From positions 124,001 through 188,000 of the forward strand of contig NZ_BSTT01000009.1 in NCBI RefSeq assembly GCF_030269685.1: a DNA stretch of 64,000 nucleotides, given 5' to 3'. Shown here in pieces: positions 1-8,483 of this stretch (the stretch's first letter is position 1; every line of letters begins with the position of its first letter). Below the pieces are notes generated by a model that worked only from the letters and a program-made list of their open reading frames with translations, did no database searches and was not told the DNA's origin. This DNA is from Actinomycetospora sp. NBRC 106378 (lineage in GTDB: Bacteria > Actinomycetota > Actinomycetes > Mycobacteriales > Pseudonocardiaceae). The position numbers and the translations under genes are program-made.

Positions 1-252
1 CTGGTCGAGGAGCGGGTCGGGGTCGGGGTGCCGGTCGGCTACATCGCGGGCGGCGCGCCGAAGCTGGCCGAGGTGGTGGGCGCGCAGGACCGGCCGGTCG
101 CGCTCCTGACGTGGTTGCTCGCGCCGGGGGTGTTCCACCGGTGGGCCGCCGCGACCGGCGCGGCGGTGGTCGCGGAGCCGTTGGGCGACCACCCGGCGGT
201 CGTGTCGCTGCTCGTCGACCGGTACCGGGCCTCGGTGGCGCTCGCGGGCTGA
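1..252 (+). CDS. Sirohydrochlorin chelatase-like protein (CbiX type), 5' end cut
   Basis: Only the last 83 codons lie in the window; frame 1 is open from the first base and stops with TGA at 250-252. The visible tail runs through a segment ending WLLAPGVFHRW, then EPLGDHPAVV and a final DRYR. This matches the C-terminal half of CbiX-type sirohydrochlorin cobalto/ferrochelatases, which insert a metal into sirohydrochlorin on the siroheme or cobalamin route. The active-site histidines of the N-terminal half are outside the window, so the call rests on the tail only. The next gene begins 80 bp downstream on the same strand. Confidence 0.65.
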   Translation: MVEERVGVGVPVGYIAGGAPKLAEVVGAQDRPVALLTWLLAPGVFHRWAAATGAAVVAEPLGDHPAVVSLLVDRYRASVALAG

Positions 253-332
253 GCCCGTGCCCGCCCCGGAGTATGTCCGGCGGCCCGGATGGGCACTCCC
301 GACCGCGCGGACGGCGGAGGGAGAAGCATCGG

Positions 333-1865
333 GTGGCCGAGGACGAGCTGATCGCCGGGCGCTACCGCGTCGTCGCCCGCGTGGGGAGCGGCGCGATGGG
401 GGTGGTCTGGCGCGCCGAGGACGAGCGGCTGCGGCGCGCGGTGGCCCTCAAACAGGTCCGGCTGCCCGGTGGCGTCGACGAGCGCAGCACCGAGCAGGCC
501 CACCAGCGCGTGATCCGGGAGGGCCGGCTCGTCGCCCGCATCCACCATCCGCACGCCATCTCGGTGTTCGACGTCGTCGACCACGACGGCGAGCCGTGGC
601 TGGTCATGGAGTACCTGCCCTCGCGGAGCCTCGCCGAGGTCGTCGCCGAGGACGGGGCGCTGACGTCGCACGCCGCGGCGGCGATGGGCCACCAGGTCGC
701 CGCGGCGCTGACCGCCGCCCACGCGGCCGGGATCGTCCACCGCGACGTCAAGCCGGGCAACGTCCTCATCGGCACCGACGGCGTCGTCAAGGTGACCGAC
801 TTCGGCATCTCCCGCGCGGTCGACGAGGCCACCATCACCTCGACCGGCATGATGGCGGGCACGCCCGCCTACCTCGCTCCGGAGGTCGCCCGCGGGGCGG
901 CCGCCGACTTCCGGTCGGACGTCTACTCGCTCGGGTCCACGATCTACGCGGCGGTCGAGGGTGCGCCGCCGTTCGGGACGGGCGAGAACCCGCTGGCGCT
1001 GCTGCACCGCGTCGCGACCGGGGACCACCCGGCGCCGCGGCTCGCGGGGAGTCTCGCGCCGCTGCTGGGGCGCCTGCTCGCCACCGACCCGCTGCACCGT
1101 CCGGAGATGCACCAGGTGCGCGACGAGCTCGAGCGCCTCGCCGCGGTCGACGTCGAGACCGACGCGTGGACCGAGGAGGCCCCGGGGACGAGCCCGACGG
1201 TGCCCGTGCCGCCCACGGACCGGCCGGAACCGATGCCGGCCGGCGCCGGCCGCGTCGCGGTCGCGCCGCCCGCACCGGGCCCCACGCATCCGCTGCCGCT
1301 CCGTCCGCAGGAGCCCGACCCGGCGCCGTCGCCCCGCCGTCGCCCGCTGCTGATCGGCCTCGCGCTGCTGCTGGTCGGGGCCGTCGCCGTCGTCGCCCTG
1401 GTGTTCTCGACGTCCGGGGGCGGGGTCACGGGCGCCACCACCGGGCCGTCGACGGGGGCCGCGCCCTCCGCCGGATCCGGATCCGGTTCCGCCTCCGACG
1501 ACGGGTCGGACTCCGACTCCCCGCCCGCCCCCGCCCCGGGGACGTCCGAGCAGGTCGCCCAGCAGCAGGCGATCGTCGACTACTACGGCCTGATCCCGTC
1601 GGACCTCGCCGCAGGGTGGGAGCGGTTGACGCCGTCCTACCAGCGGAACACCGCGGGCGGCTTCGCCGGCTACTCGCAGTTCTGGGGCGACATGAGCCGC
1701 GTGACCGTCCGCGGTGTGTCCCCGGCGCCCGGCGACTCCGTGGACGCCACGGTCACCTACACCTACCGCGACGGGCGCACCAGCTCCGAGCGGACGCTGT
1801 TCCGGATGGTGCAGCAGGACGGCGGGTGGAAGATCGACGGGAGCCAGGTGCTCTCCAGCCGCTGA
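333..1865 (+). CDS. Membrane Ser/Thr protein kinase (Pkn type)
   Basis: A 510-aa Hanks-type kinase. The GTG start at 333 is chosen because GGAGGGAG lies 9 nt upstream and the protein then opens directly before the kinase fold; an in-frame ATG at 273 lacks such a site. The Gly-rich loop GSGAMG is at residues 18-23, the ATP lysine (VALK) at 40, HRDVKPGN begins near 136 and DFG near 156, so all catalytic residues are present. A Pro-rich juxtamembrane linker leads to one transmembrane helix (about 336-359), a Ser/Gly/Asp-rich stretch and an extracellular domain of about 100 residues. That outer domain is not PASTA; it resembles the small wrapped domains on other actinobacterial kinases. The ligand is unknown. 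Confidence 0.93.
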   Translation: MAEDELIAGRYRVVARVGSGAMGVVWRAEDERLRRAVALKQVRLPGGVDERSTEQAHQRVIREGRLVARIHHPHAISVFDVVDHDGEPWLVMEYLPSRSLAEVVAEDGALTSHAAAAMGHQVAAALTAAHAAGIVHRDVKPGNVLIGTDGVVKVTDFGISRAVDEATITSTGMMAGTPAYLAPEVARGAAADFRSDVYSLGSTIYAAVEGAPPFGTGENPLALLHRVATGDHPAPRLAGSLAPLLGRLLATDPLHRPEMHQVRDELERLAAVDVETDAWTEEAPGTSPTVPVPPTDRPEPMPAGAGRVAVAPPAPGPTHPLPLRPQEPDPAPSPRRRPLLIGLALLLVGAVAVVALVFSTSGGGVTGATTGPSTGAAPSAGSGSGSASDDGSDSDSPPAPAPGTSEQVAQQQAIVDYYGLIPSDLAAGWERLTPSYQRNTAGGFAGYSQFWGDMSRVTVRGVSPAPGDSVDATVTYTYRDGRTSSERTLFRMVQQDGGWKIDGSQVLSSR

Positions 1866-1872
1866 CCCGTCG

Positions 1873-2268
1873 TCAGGAACGCCGGTAGCGCTCGGCGTAA
1901 CGGGCCGCGGCCGCCTCGTCCTTGTCGCGGTCGCGTTCCGCGCGGGTGGCGACCCCGGTGCCCACCGGGAAGCCCGCCTTCACCAGCCGGTGCTCGGCGG
2001 TCTCGTGGACGTAGGCCACCGCGAAGATCATGCCCATGATCCCGCCGCCGAGCGCGCACATGAGACGCAGCCACAGCGGGCCGGGGACCAGGACGACGAT
2101 CGCGAGCGCGAACGGCGCGATCTGCACGAGGATCCGGGCGACGTGCCGCAGCCACCAGGTGCGGCAGGTCGTGTCGTGCAGCACCCACGGCGCGAACCGC
2201 TCGGGCAGCCCGCCGCCGTAGGCGTACCAGAGCCACCACAGCGGGCCGGGTCGCTTGACGTTTTGCAC
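1873..2268 (-). CDS. DUF5313 family membrane protein
   Basis: A 131-aa protein with the DUF5313 pattern: RPGPLWWLWYAYGG near the N-terminus, then WVLHDTTCRTW, two hydrophobic segments (about 48-65 and 67-88) and a charged C-terminus rich in Arg, Asp and Glu. The family occurs mainly in mycolata and relatives and has no known function. The GTG start is set by the conserved RPGP segment. This start codon lies inside the palindrome at 2264-2282, so the gene is probably controlled with the divergent MarR/OhrR regulator and its transcript may have a very short leader. It converges on the kinase gene with 7 bp between stops. Confidence 0.8.
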   Translation of the reverse strand: MQNVKRPGPLWWLWYAYGGGLPERFAPWVLHDTTCRTWWLRHVARILVQIAPFALAIVVLVPGPLWLRLMCALGGGIMGMIFAVAYVHETAEHRLVKAGFPVGTGVATRAERDRDKDEAAAARYAERYRRS

Positions 2269-2282
2269 ACCAACAGTATGCA
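2264..2282. promoter_or_regulatory. Imperfect palindrome, candidate OhrR/MarR operator
   Basis: TGCACAC and GTATGCA flank a 5-bp centre; 6 of 7 arm positions are complementary. It sits between the divergent DUF5313 gene and the MarR/OhrR gene and covers the DUF5313 start codon. MarR regulators usually bind such a site in their own divergent promoter. Binding is inferred, not shown. Confidence 0.5.
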
Positions 2283-2304
2283 CCCCACGTGTAGGGTCGC
2301 CGGT

Positions 2305-2754
2305 GTGACGGCGGCCCCGGAGGAGATCGACCCCCTCGCCCTGGAGAACCAGGTGTGCTTCGCGCTGGCCGTGGCGGCCCGCTCGGTGATCGCCCTCTAC
2401 CGCCCGCTGCTCGAGCCGATGGGCCTCACGCACCCGCAGTACCTCGTGATGCTCGCGCTGTGGGGGGAGGAGCCGCTGTCGGTCACGGCGCTCTCGGAGA
2501 AGCTCGCGCTCGACCCCGGCACGCTCTCGCCGCTGCTCAAGCGCCTGGAGGCCCAGGGGCACGTGCGACGACGGCGGGTGCCGGGCAATGAGCGCACGCT
2601 CGCCGTCACCCTCACCGCCGCGGGACGGGCCCTGCGGGCCGAGGCGGAGCGCATCCCGCCGGCGATCGTCGAGCGGCTCGGGATGCCGGTCGAGGAGCTG
2701 CTGCGGTTGCACGGCGACCTGGGCGCGGTGATCGCGGCGGCGCGGGAGACGTAG
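2305..2754 (+). CDS. MarR family regulator, OhrR-like (peroxide sensor type)
   Basis: A 149-aa winged-helix protein. The LENQVCFAL segment places a Cys at residue 18, the position of the reactive Cys of OhrR. It is followed by LTHPQYLVMLALW, LDPGTLSPLLKRLE (recognition helix) and a wing region with Arg repeats. OhrR represses a peroxide-scavenging gene until its Cys is oxidised by organic hydroperoxides. No ohr peroxiredoxin gene is next to it; the divergent neighbour is a DUF5313 gene. The GTG at 2305 gives the usual N-terminus; an ATG at 2278, inside the palindrome, would add nine residues. Confidence 0.85.
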   Translation: MTAAPEEIDPLALENQVCFALAVAARSVIALYRPLLEPMGLTHPQYLVMLALWGEEPLSVTALSEKLALDPGTLSPLLKRLEAQGHVRRRRVPGNERTLAVTLTAAGRALRAEAERIPPAIVERLGMPVEELLRLHGDLGAVIAAARET

Positions 2755-2802
2755 TCCCGGACGGGATGTACAGGTCGGCCGCCGGCGGGGACGCTGCCAG
2801 GC

Positions 2803-3192
2803 ATGACCACCACCACACCGGCGGCGCGCGACGTGGACGTCGCCGCGTCGCAGGACGTGCCCGAGCGGGGCCGGCTCGTCGTCGAGATCGACGGGACGAC
2901 CACCGTCGGGATCTTCCGCTTCGCCGGCCGCCTCTACGCGTGGGAGAACGTCTGCGCCCACCAGGGTGGGCCGGCCTGCCAGGGGCGGATCGTCAGCCGG
3001 GTCCGCGAGCGGCTCGACGACGGGCAGCGCAGCCTCGGGATGCGGTTCGACGAGGACACGATGCACGTGGTGTGCCCGTGGCACGGCTACGAGTACGACG
3101 TGACGACGGGTCGGCACCCGGGGGTCCCGGGGGCGTCGCTGCGGTCGTTCCCGGTGGCCGAGGTGGAGGGCCGGATCCGTGTCACGATCTGA
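2803..3192 (+). CDS. Rieske [2Fe-2S] protein
   Basis: A 129-aa single-domain Rieske protein. The cluster ligands are visible as CAH near residue 49 and CPWHGYEYD near residue 91, giving the C-x-H ... C-x2-H pattern. The loop between them is long and charged, as in ring-hydroxylase-type Rieske domains rather than cytochrome bc1 proteins. It probably passes electrons to an unidentified partner. It is first of three overlapping genes with the unknown protein at 3179 and the amidohydrolase at 3460, so it likely serves the same catabolic step. Confidence 0.9.
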   Translation: MTTTTPAARDVDVAASQDVPERGRLVVEIDGTTTVGIFRFAGRLYAWENVCAHQGGPACQGRIVSRVRERLDDGQRSLGMRFDEDTMHVVCPWHGYEYDVTTGRHPGVPGASLRSFPVAEVEGRIRVTI

Positions 3193-3463
3193 GCGGATCG
3201 CGGCGCTGGTGGCGGAGCTGGAGGCCGAGGTGGCGGCGGGTCTCGACGACGGGGCGATCGCCCGCCTGGAACCCGGCACCGCACGCCGGCTCGTCGGCGT
3301 CGCCGGCCGCTGCTGGGCGGTGGCCGCCGAGGAGGGGCACGACCCGCCGTCGCGAACCGATCTCAGTCCCACCGACGCGGTGGTGCTGGCGACCGCCGCC
3401 CTGCGCAGCAACGACCTGAACCCGTTCGATCTGGCCCTGTGGTTCTCGAGGAGCAGCTCATGA
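3179..3463 (+). CDS. Small protein of unknown function in Rieske-amidohydrolase operon
   Basis: A 94-aa, mostly helical protein with an acidic N-terminal half (IAALVAELEAEV) and a hydrophobic, Leu/Ala-rich middle. I recognise no family. It overlaps the Rieske gene by 14 nt and the amidohydrolase by 4 nt (ATGA), which indicates translational coupling and a shared role. It ends with ALWFSRSSS. It might be an accessory subunit, but nothing in the sequence shows how it acts. Confidence 0.72.
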   Translation: MSRSERIAALVAELEAEVAAGLDDGAIARLEPGTARRLVGVAGRCWAVAAEEGHDPPSRTDLSPTDAVVLATAALRSNDLNPFDLALWFSRSSS

Positions 3464-4662
3464 CCGTCCGGCGCCTGGAGCCCCAGGAGATCACCACCAC
3501 CACCGACACGCGCGACATCCTCGCCAACGCCCGGCGGGACACCGAGCGCTACGGGCTCGACGACTACTTCATCGTCGACGTCGACTCCCACCACGTGGAG
3601 CTCGACTCCTGGCCGGAGATCCTCGGGTACCTCGACTCGCCGGTCATGAAGGACACGGCCGCGCAGATGATGCGGAACTGGCCGCAGGCCTCGCACCTGG
3701 CGCTCCACAACCACCCGCCGGGGCTGACGATGCAGGACGTCTCCGGGCGCATCCCGCACCAGGCGTCGCTGGGGGAGCCGACCCCCGACGTCGGATCGGG
3801 CGCGGAGCGGGACGTGACGCTCGTGCGGCGCGCGATGGAGGCCATGTCGATCGACGTCCAGGTCGTGTTCCCGCAGCCGATGCTGGAGACGGGGCTGCAC
3901 CCGCAACCGGAGGTCGCGACGGCGCTGCTGGCGGCCTACAACCGCTGGTTCACCGCCGAGGTGCTGCCCCGCGAGCCGCGGATCCGGACGATGCTCGGGC
4001 TGCCGTTCGAGAACCCCGATGCGTGCCTCGCGACGATCGAGGAGTTCGCGGACACCCCGGGCGTCATCGGGTTCCTCGTGACCTCGCAGCGGCACGCGGG
4101 CGTGCACCGCAACGCGTACATGCCGGTCTACCGGGAGCTCGAGCGCCGCGGCCTGCCGATCGGGTTCCACGCCGGGCCGAACCAGGCCGACACGATGACC
4201 TCGACGATGAACCGGTTCCTCTCGGCCCACGCGATGAGCTTCGTGACCTGCAACATGACCCACATGACGAACTGGGTCGTCAACGGCATCCCCGAGCGCT
4301 TCCCGGGGCTGCGGACGATCTGGATCGAGAGCGGCCTCGCGTGGCTGCCGTTCATGATGCAGCGCCTCGACCACGAGTACTCGATGCGCCAGTCGGACGC
4401 CCCGCTGCTCACGCGCCCGCCGTCGCACTACATCCGCGAGATGTACTACACCTCCCAGCCGATGGAGTGGACCGACGACAAGCTGCTCGCCGCGACGCTC
4501 GAGGCGATCGACGCGGAGAACACGCTGATGTACTCCAGCGACTGGCCGCACTGGGACTTCGACGTGCCGGGGCGGATCGCGGCGCTGCCGTTCGTCTCCG
4601 AGCACGGCAAGCGCAACATCCTCGGCGAGACGGCGCGCAAGGTGTTCTCGCTGGGCGGCTGA
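3460..4662 (+). CDS. Amidohydrolase family 2 protein (ACMSD-like TIM barrel)
   Basis: A 400-aa metal-dependent hydrolase or decarboxylase of the amidohydrolase-2 superfamily. DVDSHHVE near residue 44 replaces the usual DxHxH metal motif, a conserved GFHAG lies in the middle, WIESGLAW further on, and SSDWPHWDF near the C-terminus carries the last metal Asp. Family members act on aromatic-ring cleavage products and related acids; the substrate here is unknown. The ATG at 3460 overlaps the preceding stop and has GAGGAG close upstream, so it is preferred to the GTG at 3439. The Rieske partner suggests an oxidation-hydrolysis sequence on an aromatic or terpenoid compound. Confidence 0.85.
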   Translation: MTVRRLEPQEITTTTDTRDILANARRDTERYGLDDYFIVDVDSHHVELDSWPEILGYLDSPVMKDTAAQMMRNWPQASHLALHNHPPGLTMQDVSGRIPHQASLGEPTPDVGSGAERDVTLVRRAMEAMSIDVQVVFPQPMLETGLHPQPEVATALLAAYNRWFTAEVLPREPRIRTMLGLPFENPDACLATIEEFADTPGVIGFLVTSQRHAGVHRNAYMPVYRELERRGLPIGFHAGPNQADTMTSTMNRFLSAHAMSFVTCNMTHMTNWVVNGIPERFPGLRTIWIESGLAWLPFMMQRLDHEYSMRQSDAPLLTRPPSHYIREMYYTSQPMEWTDDKLLAATLEAIDAENTLMYSSDWPHWDFDVPGRIAALPFVSEHGKRNILGETARKVFSLGG

Positions 4663-4689
4663 CGACGTACCCACGGGCACCCTGTGCTC

Positions 4690-5064
4690 ATGAGCGGATT
4701 CGTACGCCCGGCCGGGACCGGCGACACCTACGACTTCGACGGCGCCGTGTTCACGGTCAAGGCGTCCGCGGAGGACACCGAGGGCCGGGTGTCGGTCATG
4801 GAGCAGGCCGCACCCGTCGGGCTGGTCGTGGCGCCGCACGTCCACGAGGGGGAGGACGAGATGTTCCACGTCCTCGCGGGCGAGGTCGGCGGGCGGTGCG
4901 GCGACGACGAGTTCACCGCGGCCGCCGGCGACTTCATCTTCCTGCCGCGCGACGTCGAGCACACGCTCTGGGTCCGCGGCGACGAGCCGGTGCGGATGCT
5001 GACGATCTGCGGTCCGGCGAAGTTCGACCGACTGGTGACCGAGCAAGGTCGTCGACGCGGGTAA
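4690..5064 (+). CDS. Cupin domain protein
   Basis: A 124-aa single cupin barrel. Metal-binding motif 1 reads PHVHEGEDEMFHVLAGEV and motif 2 is around LPRDVEHTLWV, so the His and Glu ligands are present. Small cupins of this type include dioxygenases, isomerases and sugar-binding proteins; the specificity cannot be read. It follows the amidohydrolase by 27 bp on the same strand and may be the last gene of that operon. The ATG at 4690 is chosen over a GTG six bases upstream. Confidence 0.85.
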   Translation: MSGFVRPAGTGDTYDFDGAVFTVKASAEDTEGRVSVMEQAAPVGLVVAPHVHEGEDEMFHVLAGEVGGRCGDDEFTAAAGDFIFLPRDVEHTLWVRGDEPVRMLTICGPAKFDRLVTEQGRRRG

Positions 5065-5072
5065 CCGGCCGG

Positions 5073-5642
5073 ATGGCGAAGGGCAAGCAGGACTACGAGA
5101 AGGACTACACCGACCCCGAGCTGCGGGAGCGCCTCAAGGAGGAGATCAAGCAGTCGGACAAGGGCGGTGCGCCCGGGAAGTGGTCCGCGCGCAAGAGCCA
5201 GCTGCTCACCCAGGAGTACGAGCGCCACGGCGGCGACTACAAGCACAAGGACCAGCCCACCGAGGAGCAGCGCAGCCTGAAGCAGTGGACCGACGAGGAG
5301 TGGCAGACCGCCGACGGCTCCGCCGAGGCCCGCGGTGAGGACGGCACCGACCGCTACCTGCCGAAGAAGGCGTGGGAGGAGTTGTCGGAGTCCGAACAAG
5401 AGGAGACCCGCGCGAAGAAGAAGGACGCGTCGAAGAAGGGCCAGGGCACCGTCGACAACACCGACGAGGCCAAGCAGGCCCGCACGGACGCGACGCTCGA
5501 GGAGATGAACGCCGACGACGCGGTCAAGCGGGCGACGTCGATGGAGCCCGACGAGGCGGAGAAGGCCCTCGAGCACGAGAAGGACACGAAGGACCGCAAG
5601 ACCGTGGAGCAGAAGCTCGAGAAGGTCGCCGCGAAGGACTAG
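5073..5642 (+). CDS. DUF5872-like basic/acidic repeat-rich protein
   Basis: A 189-aa, extremely charged, probably disordered or coiled-coil protein. The first 60 residues (YEKDYTDPELRERLKEEIK, then KWSARKSQLL and EYERHGG) match the DUF5872 type found in many bacteria, often with a stress-related or DNA-associated context. The rest is Lys/Glu/Asp-rich with several EEM, EAEKALE and KDAS segments. No enzyme motif is visible. It converges with hrpB so closely that the two stop codons share two bases. Confidence 0.72.
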   Translation: MAKGKQDYEKDYTDPELRERLKEEIKQSDKGGAPGKWSARKSQLLTQEYERHGGDYKHKDQPTEEQRSLKQWTDEEWQTADGSAEARGEDGTDRYLPKKAWEELSESEQEETRAKKKDASKKGQGTVDNTDEAKQARTDATLEEMNADDAVKRATSMEPDEAEKALEHEKDTKDRKTVEQKLEKVAAKD

Positions 5643-8152
5643 GGGCGCCGCGGGTCCTCCGGCCACGCGTGCTTCGGGTAGCGCCCGCGCAGATCGGCGC
5701 GCACCTGCCGGTAGCCCTCGCCCCAGAACGAGGCCAGGTCGGCGGTCACGGCCGCCGGCCGTCCCGCGGGTGAGAGCAGGTGCACGACGACGGGCACCCC
5801 CGCCAGCTCCGGCGCGCGCTCCCACCCGAAGGCGTGCTGCAGCTTGAGGGCGACGGTGGGCTTCTCGGGCTCGGAGTAGTCCACGCGTACCCGTCGCCCG
5901 TCCGGGGTGGTGACGTGCGTCGGGGCGAGCTCGTCGAGCCGGGACGCCTCGGGCCACGGGAGCAGCGCCGTCAGCGGAGGCGTCAGCCGGGCGAGGTCCG
6001 CACGGCGGCGGACGCGGCGCAGGTCGAGCCACTCGTCGGCCCGGGCGAGCAGCGACGCGTCGTCCATCGCGGGCCAGGGTGCGCCCCGGGCCGCGTGCAG
6101 GAAGGCGAGGCGCGCCCGGAGCTCGCGGGCTCCGTCGGTCCAGCGCAGCAGGCCCAGCCCCTCCTCCTGCAGCCCCGTCCGGACGGCGGGTGCGAGGGCC
6201 TCGGCGGTCGGCTGCGGGATCGGGCGTCGGGCGAGGACGATCGCGCCGAGCCGTTCGCGGCGCTCGGCGACGACGTCGCCGTCCTCCCAGGCGATCACCT
6301 CGTCGTCGGTGTGCAGGTGCTCGGCGGCGGAGCGGGCGAGGTCCTCGTCGATCGGCACGGCGAGCCGGACCCGGGCCACCCGGTCGCCGGGGCCGCGAGC
6401 CGCGTCGGCGACGGCGATCCACTGCTGGCCGCGCAGGACCGAGGACGGCCCGACCTCGACGCCGGTGCCACCCGTCGTCAGGAACTCGCGGGAGTCGGCG
6501 GAGCGGGCGCGGGCGAGGCGGTCGGGGTAGGCGAGGGCGACAACCGTGGCGGCGCCGGTCGCGAGGGTGACGTCAGGCAGGCGCGCGCCGCTCGTGGGCT
6601 GCCTGGTGTGCGCCTCGCGGAGGGCCCGGTCGAGACGGCGGACCTCCGCGCGCCAGCCGGGGTCGTCCCCGGCCCGGGCTGAGCGGAGGCGCTCCTCCAG
6701 GTCGTCCGATCCGCCCGGGCCGGCCGTGGCGAGGAGCGCGACCACCTCGGTGGCGAGGCGTGACCCGACGGCGTCGGCGCCGTCGAGCAGGGCGCGGCCC
6801 AGTCGTGGGTGCACTCCGACGCCCGCGACCGCGCGGCCCCGCGAGGTGATGGAGCCCCTATCGGCGTGCTCGGTTGCTCTGTCGTGAACGAGCCCGAGGC
6901 CGCGCAGGGTGGCGCGGGCGGCGTCGAAGGCGGCCGGTGGGGGAGGGTCGAGCAGGGCGAGGCCGCGGGCGTCGGGCGTGCCCCAGCGGGCGAGCGCGAG
7001 GGCGAAGGCGGCGAGGTCGGCGTGGGCGACCTCGGGGTCGTCGTCGCGGTCGCGGTGGGCGTGCTCGGCCTCCGACCAGCATCGATAGGCGACGCCGGGT
7101 GCCTCGCGACCGGCTCGACCGGCCCGCTGGGTGGCCGACGACTGCGACGCGAGCACGGTGACGAGGGCGTCGAGCCCGCGGGCGTGGTCGGTCCAGGGCT
7201 GCCGGGAGAGCCCGGCGTCGACGACGACCCGGACGCCGGGGACGGTCAGGCTGGTCTCGGCGATGGACGTGGTGAGGACGACGCGGCGGGTCGGTGCGAT
7301 GGTCAGCCGTGGCCCACCGCTGACGTCCGGCGCCAGCAGGTCGCCACGCACGCTCCCCGCGAGCACGACGTCCTGCGCCGCGCTGCTCAGCCCGCCGTGC
7401 AGGGGGAGCACCTCGGCGTCGACCCCGGAGAGTCGCCGCGCCACGTCGTCGATCTCGCGGCGGCCGGGGAGGAACACGAGGGCGTCGCCGTCGTGCTCGG
7501 CCAGCGCCCGACGCGTGGTCGCGGCGACGTGGTCGAGCAGGGCCGGCTCCACCCGCATCCCCTGAGGCGGCGGTACGGGGCGGGGCGGCGGGGCCCAGAC
7601 GACCGCGACGTCGTGCAGCGGGTCGGGGGCGGTGACGACGGGGCCGTCGAGGGCGTCGGCCAGCCGGTCGGCGGCGGCGGTCGCCGACGTCGCGAGGAGC
7701 CGGAGGTCGGGGCGCAGGACCCGGGCGTCGACGGTGAACGCGAGCGCCAGGTCGGTGTCGAGGTGGCGCTCGTGGCACTCGTCGAGGACGACCGCGTCGA
7801 CCCCGGCGAGCTCCGGGTCGTGCTGCAGGCGGGCGACGAGCAGGCCCGTCGTCACGACCTCGACCCGCGAGCCCGGCTTGCGCTCGCCGCGGATCGCGTA
7901 GCCGACCCGGTCGCCGACCTTCTCGCCGAGCAGGGACGCCATCCGGGCGGCCGCCGCCCGCACCGCGACCCGTCGGGGTTCGGCGACGAGGACCCGCCCC
8001 TCGACCTGCCCGGCGAGTGCCAGCGGCACGAGCGTGGTCTTGCCGGTGCCGGGCGGCGCGACGAGGACGGCGGTGCCGTGCTCGTCCAGCGCGGCGCGCA
8101 GGGACGGCAGCGCGGCCCGCACCGGCAGGTCGAGCCGCACCTCGTCGATCAC
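5639..8152 (-). CDS. hrpB: ATP-dependent RNA helicase HrpB
   Basis: An 837-aa DExH helicase, close to the usual HrpB length of about 820. Walker A PPGTGKTT is near residues 33-40, motif II DECH at 124-127, SIAETSLT follows in the second RecA lobe and QRAGRAGR marks motif VI. The C-terminal HrpB domain (DLASFWGEGY, then LRGRYPKHAWPEDP) is intact. HrpB's cellular role is poorly defined; it is often dispensable. Residues 275-283 (PDVSGGPRL) are encoded by a 27-bp copy of an intergenic repeat that is also found at 8398-8424, in a stretch longer than usual between motifs IV and V. The GTG start is inferred from the family N-terminus. Confidence 0.92.
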   Translation of the reverse strand: MIDEVRLDLPVRAALPSLRAALDEHGTAVLVAPPGTGKTTLVPLALAGQVEGRVLVAEPRRVAVRAAAARMASLLGEKVGDRVGYAIRGERKPGSRVEVVTTGLLVARLQHDPELAGVDAVVLDECHERHLDTDLALAFTVDARVLRPDLRLLATSATAAADRLADALDGPVVTAPDPLHDVAVVWAPPPRPVPPPQGMRVEPALLDHVAATTRRALAEHDGDALVFLPGRREIDDVARRLSGVDAEVLPLHGGLSSAAQDVVLAGSVRGDLLAPDVSGGPRLTIAPTRRVVLTTSIAETSLTVPGVRVVVDAGLSRQPWTDHARGLDALVTVLASQSSATQRAGRAGREAPGVAYRCWSEAEHAHRDRDDDPEVAHADLAAFALALARWGTPDARGLALLDPPPPAAFDAARATLRGLGLVHDRATEHADRGSITSRGRAVAGVGVHPRLGRALLDGADAVGSRLATEVVALLATAGPGGSDDLEERLRSARAGDDPGWRAEVRRLDRALREAHTRQPTSGARLPDVTLATGAATVVALAYPDRLARARSADSREFLTTGGTGVEVGPSSVLRGQQWIAVADAARGPGDRVARVRLAVPIDEDLARSAAEHLHTDDEVIAWEDGDVVAERRERLGAIVLARRPIPQPTAEALAPAVRTGLQEEGLGLLRWTDGARELRARLAFLHAARGAPWPAMDDASLLARADEWLDLRRVRRRADLARLTPPLTALLPWPEASRLDELAPTHVTTPDGRRVRVDYSEPEKPTVALKLQHAFGWERAPELAGVPVVVHLLSPAGRPAAVTADLASFWGEGYRQVRADLRGRYPKHAWPEDPRRP
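7304..7330 (+). repeat. Family C repeat copy inside hrpB
   Basis: These 27 bases are identical to the reverse complement of 8398-8424 and share 21 bases with the left part of the hairpin at 48405-48425. The copy lies in frame inside hrpB and encodes PDVSGGPRL. Confidence 0.8.
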
Positions 8153-8483
8153 GCCCGCCGGTCTACCAGTCCGCGCTGCTCGGCGGTCGGTCGACGATGG
8201 TGCGCTGCACGCGTCCCGTGGGAGCAGCTCGCCATCGTCGTCATGCGCCGATGGCTCCTCCGACGCATCCGGTGCGACGGATCGGCCACCGACGCTGTGG
8301 GGCACCCGGCGTCGGGACGGAGTGCGGCACACTGCGCCACCCGTGACGCACATTGCCGCACTCGAGGGCGGACCGTGACCGTGGCGGCCTGCTGACACCG
8401 GACGTCAGCGGTGGGCCACGGCTGGCGCAGGACGTCAGCGCCGTGCCAGCCCCGTGCCAGCGGCCCGGCCCAGGGTCGGTGCC
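8153..8483. promoter_or_regulatory. Divergent intergenic region hrpB / ABC exporter, with family C repeat
   Basis: 331 bp between the divergent starts of hrpB and the drrA-like gene, which must hold both promoters. The clearest element is the family C repeat at 8398-8424. A second GACGTCAGCG follows at 8431. I see no convincing promoter hexamers. Confidence 0.5.

Noticed and set aside
1873-5046. Long minus-strand frame spanning the Rieske-amidohydrolase operon
   Set aside because: Only the last 131 codons encode a recognisable protein (DUF5313); the upstream part is antisense to four genes with clear motifs.
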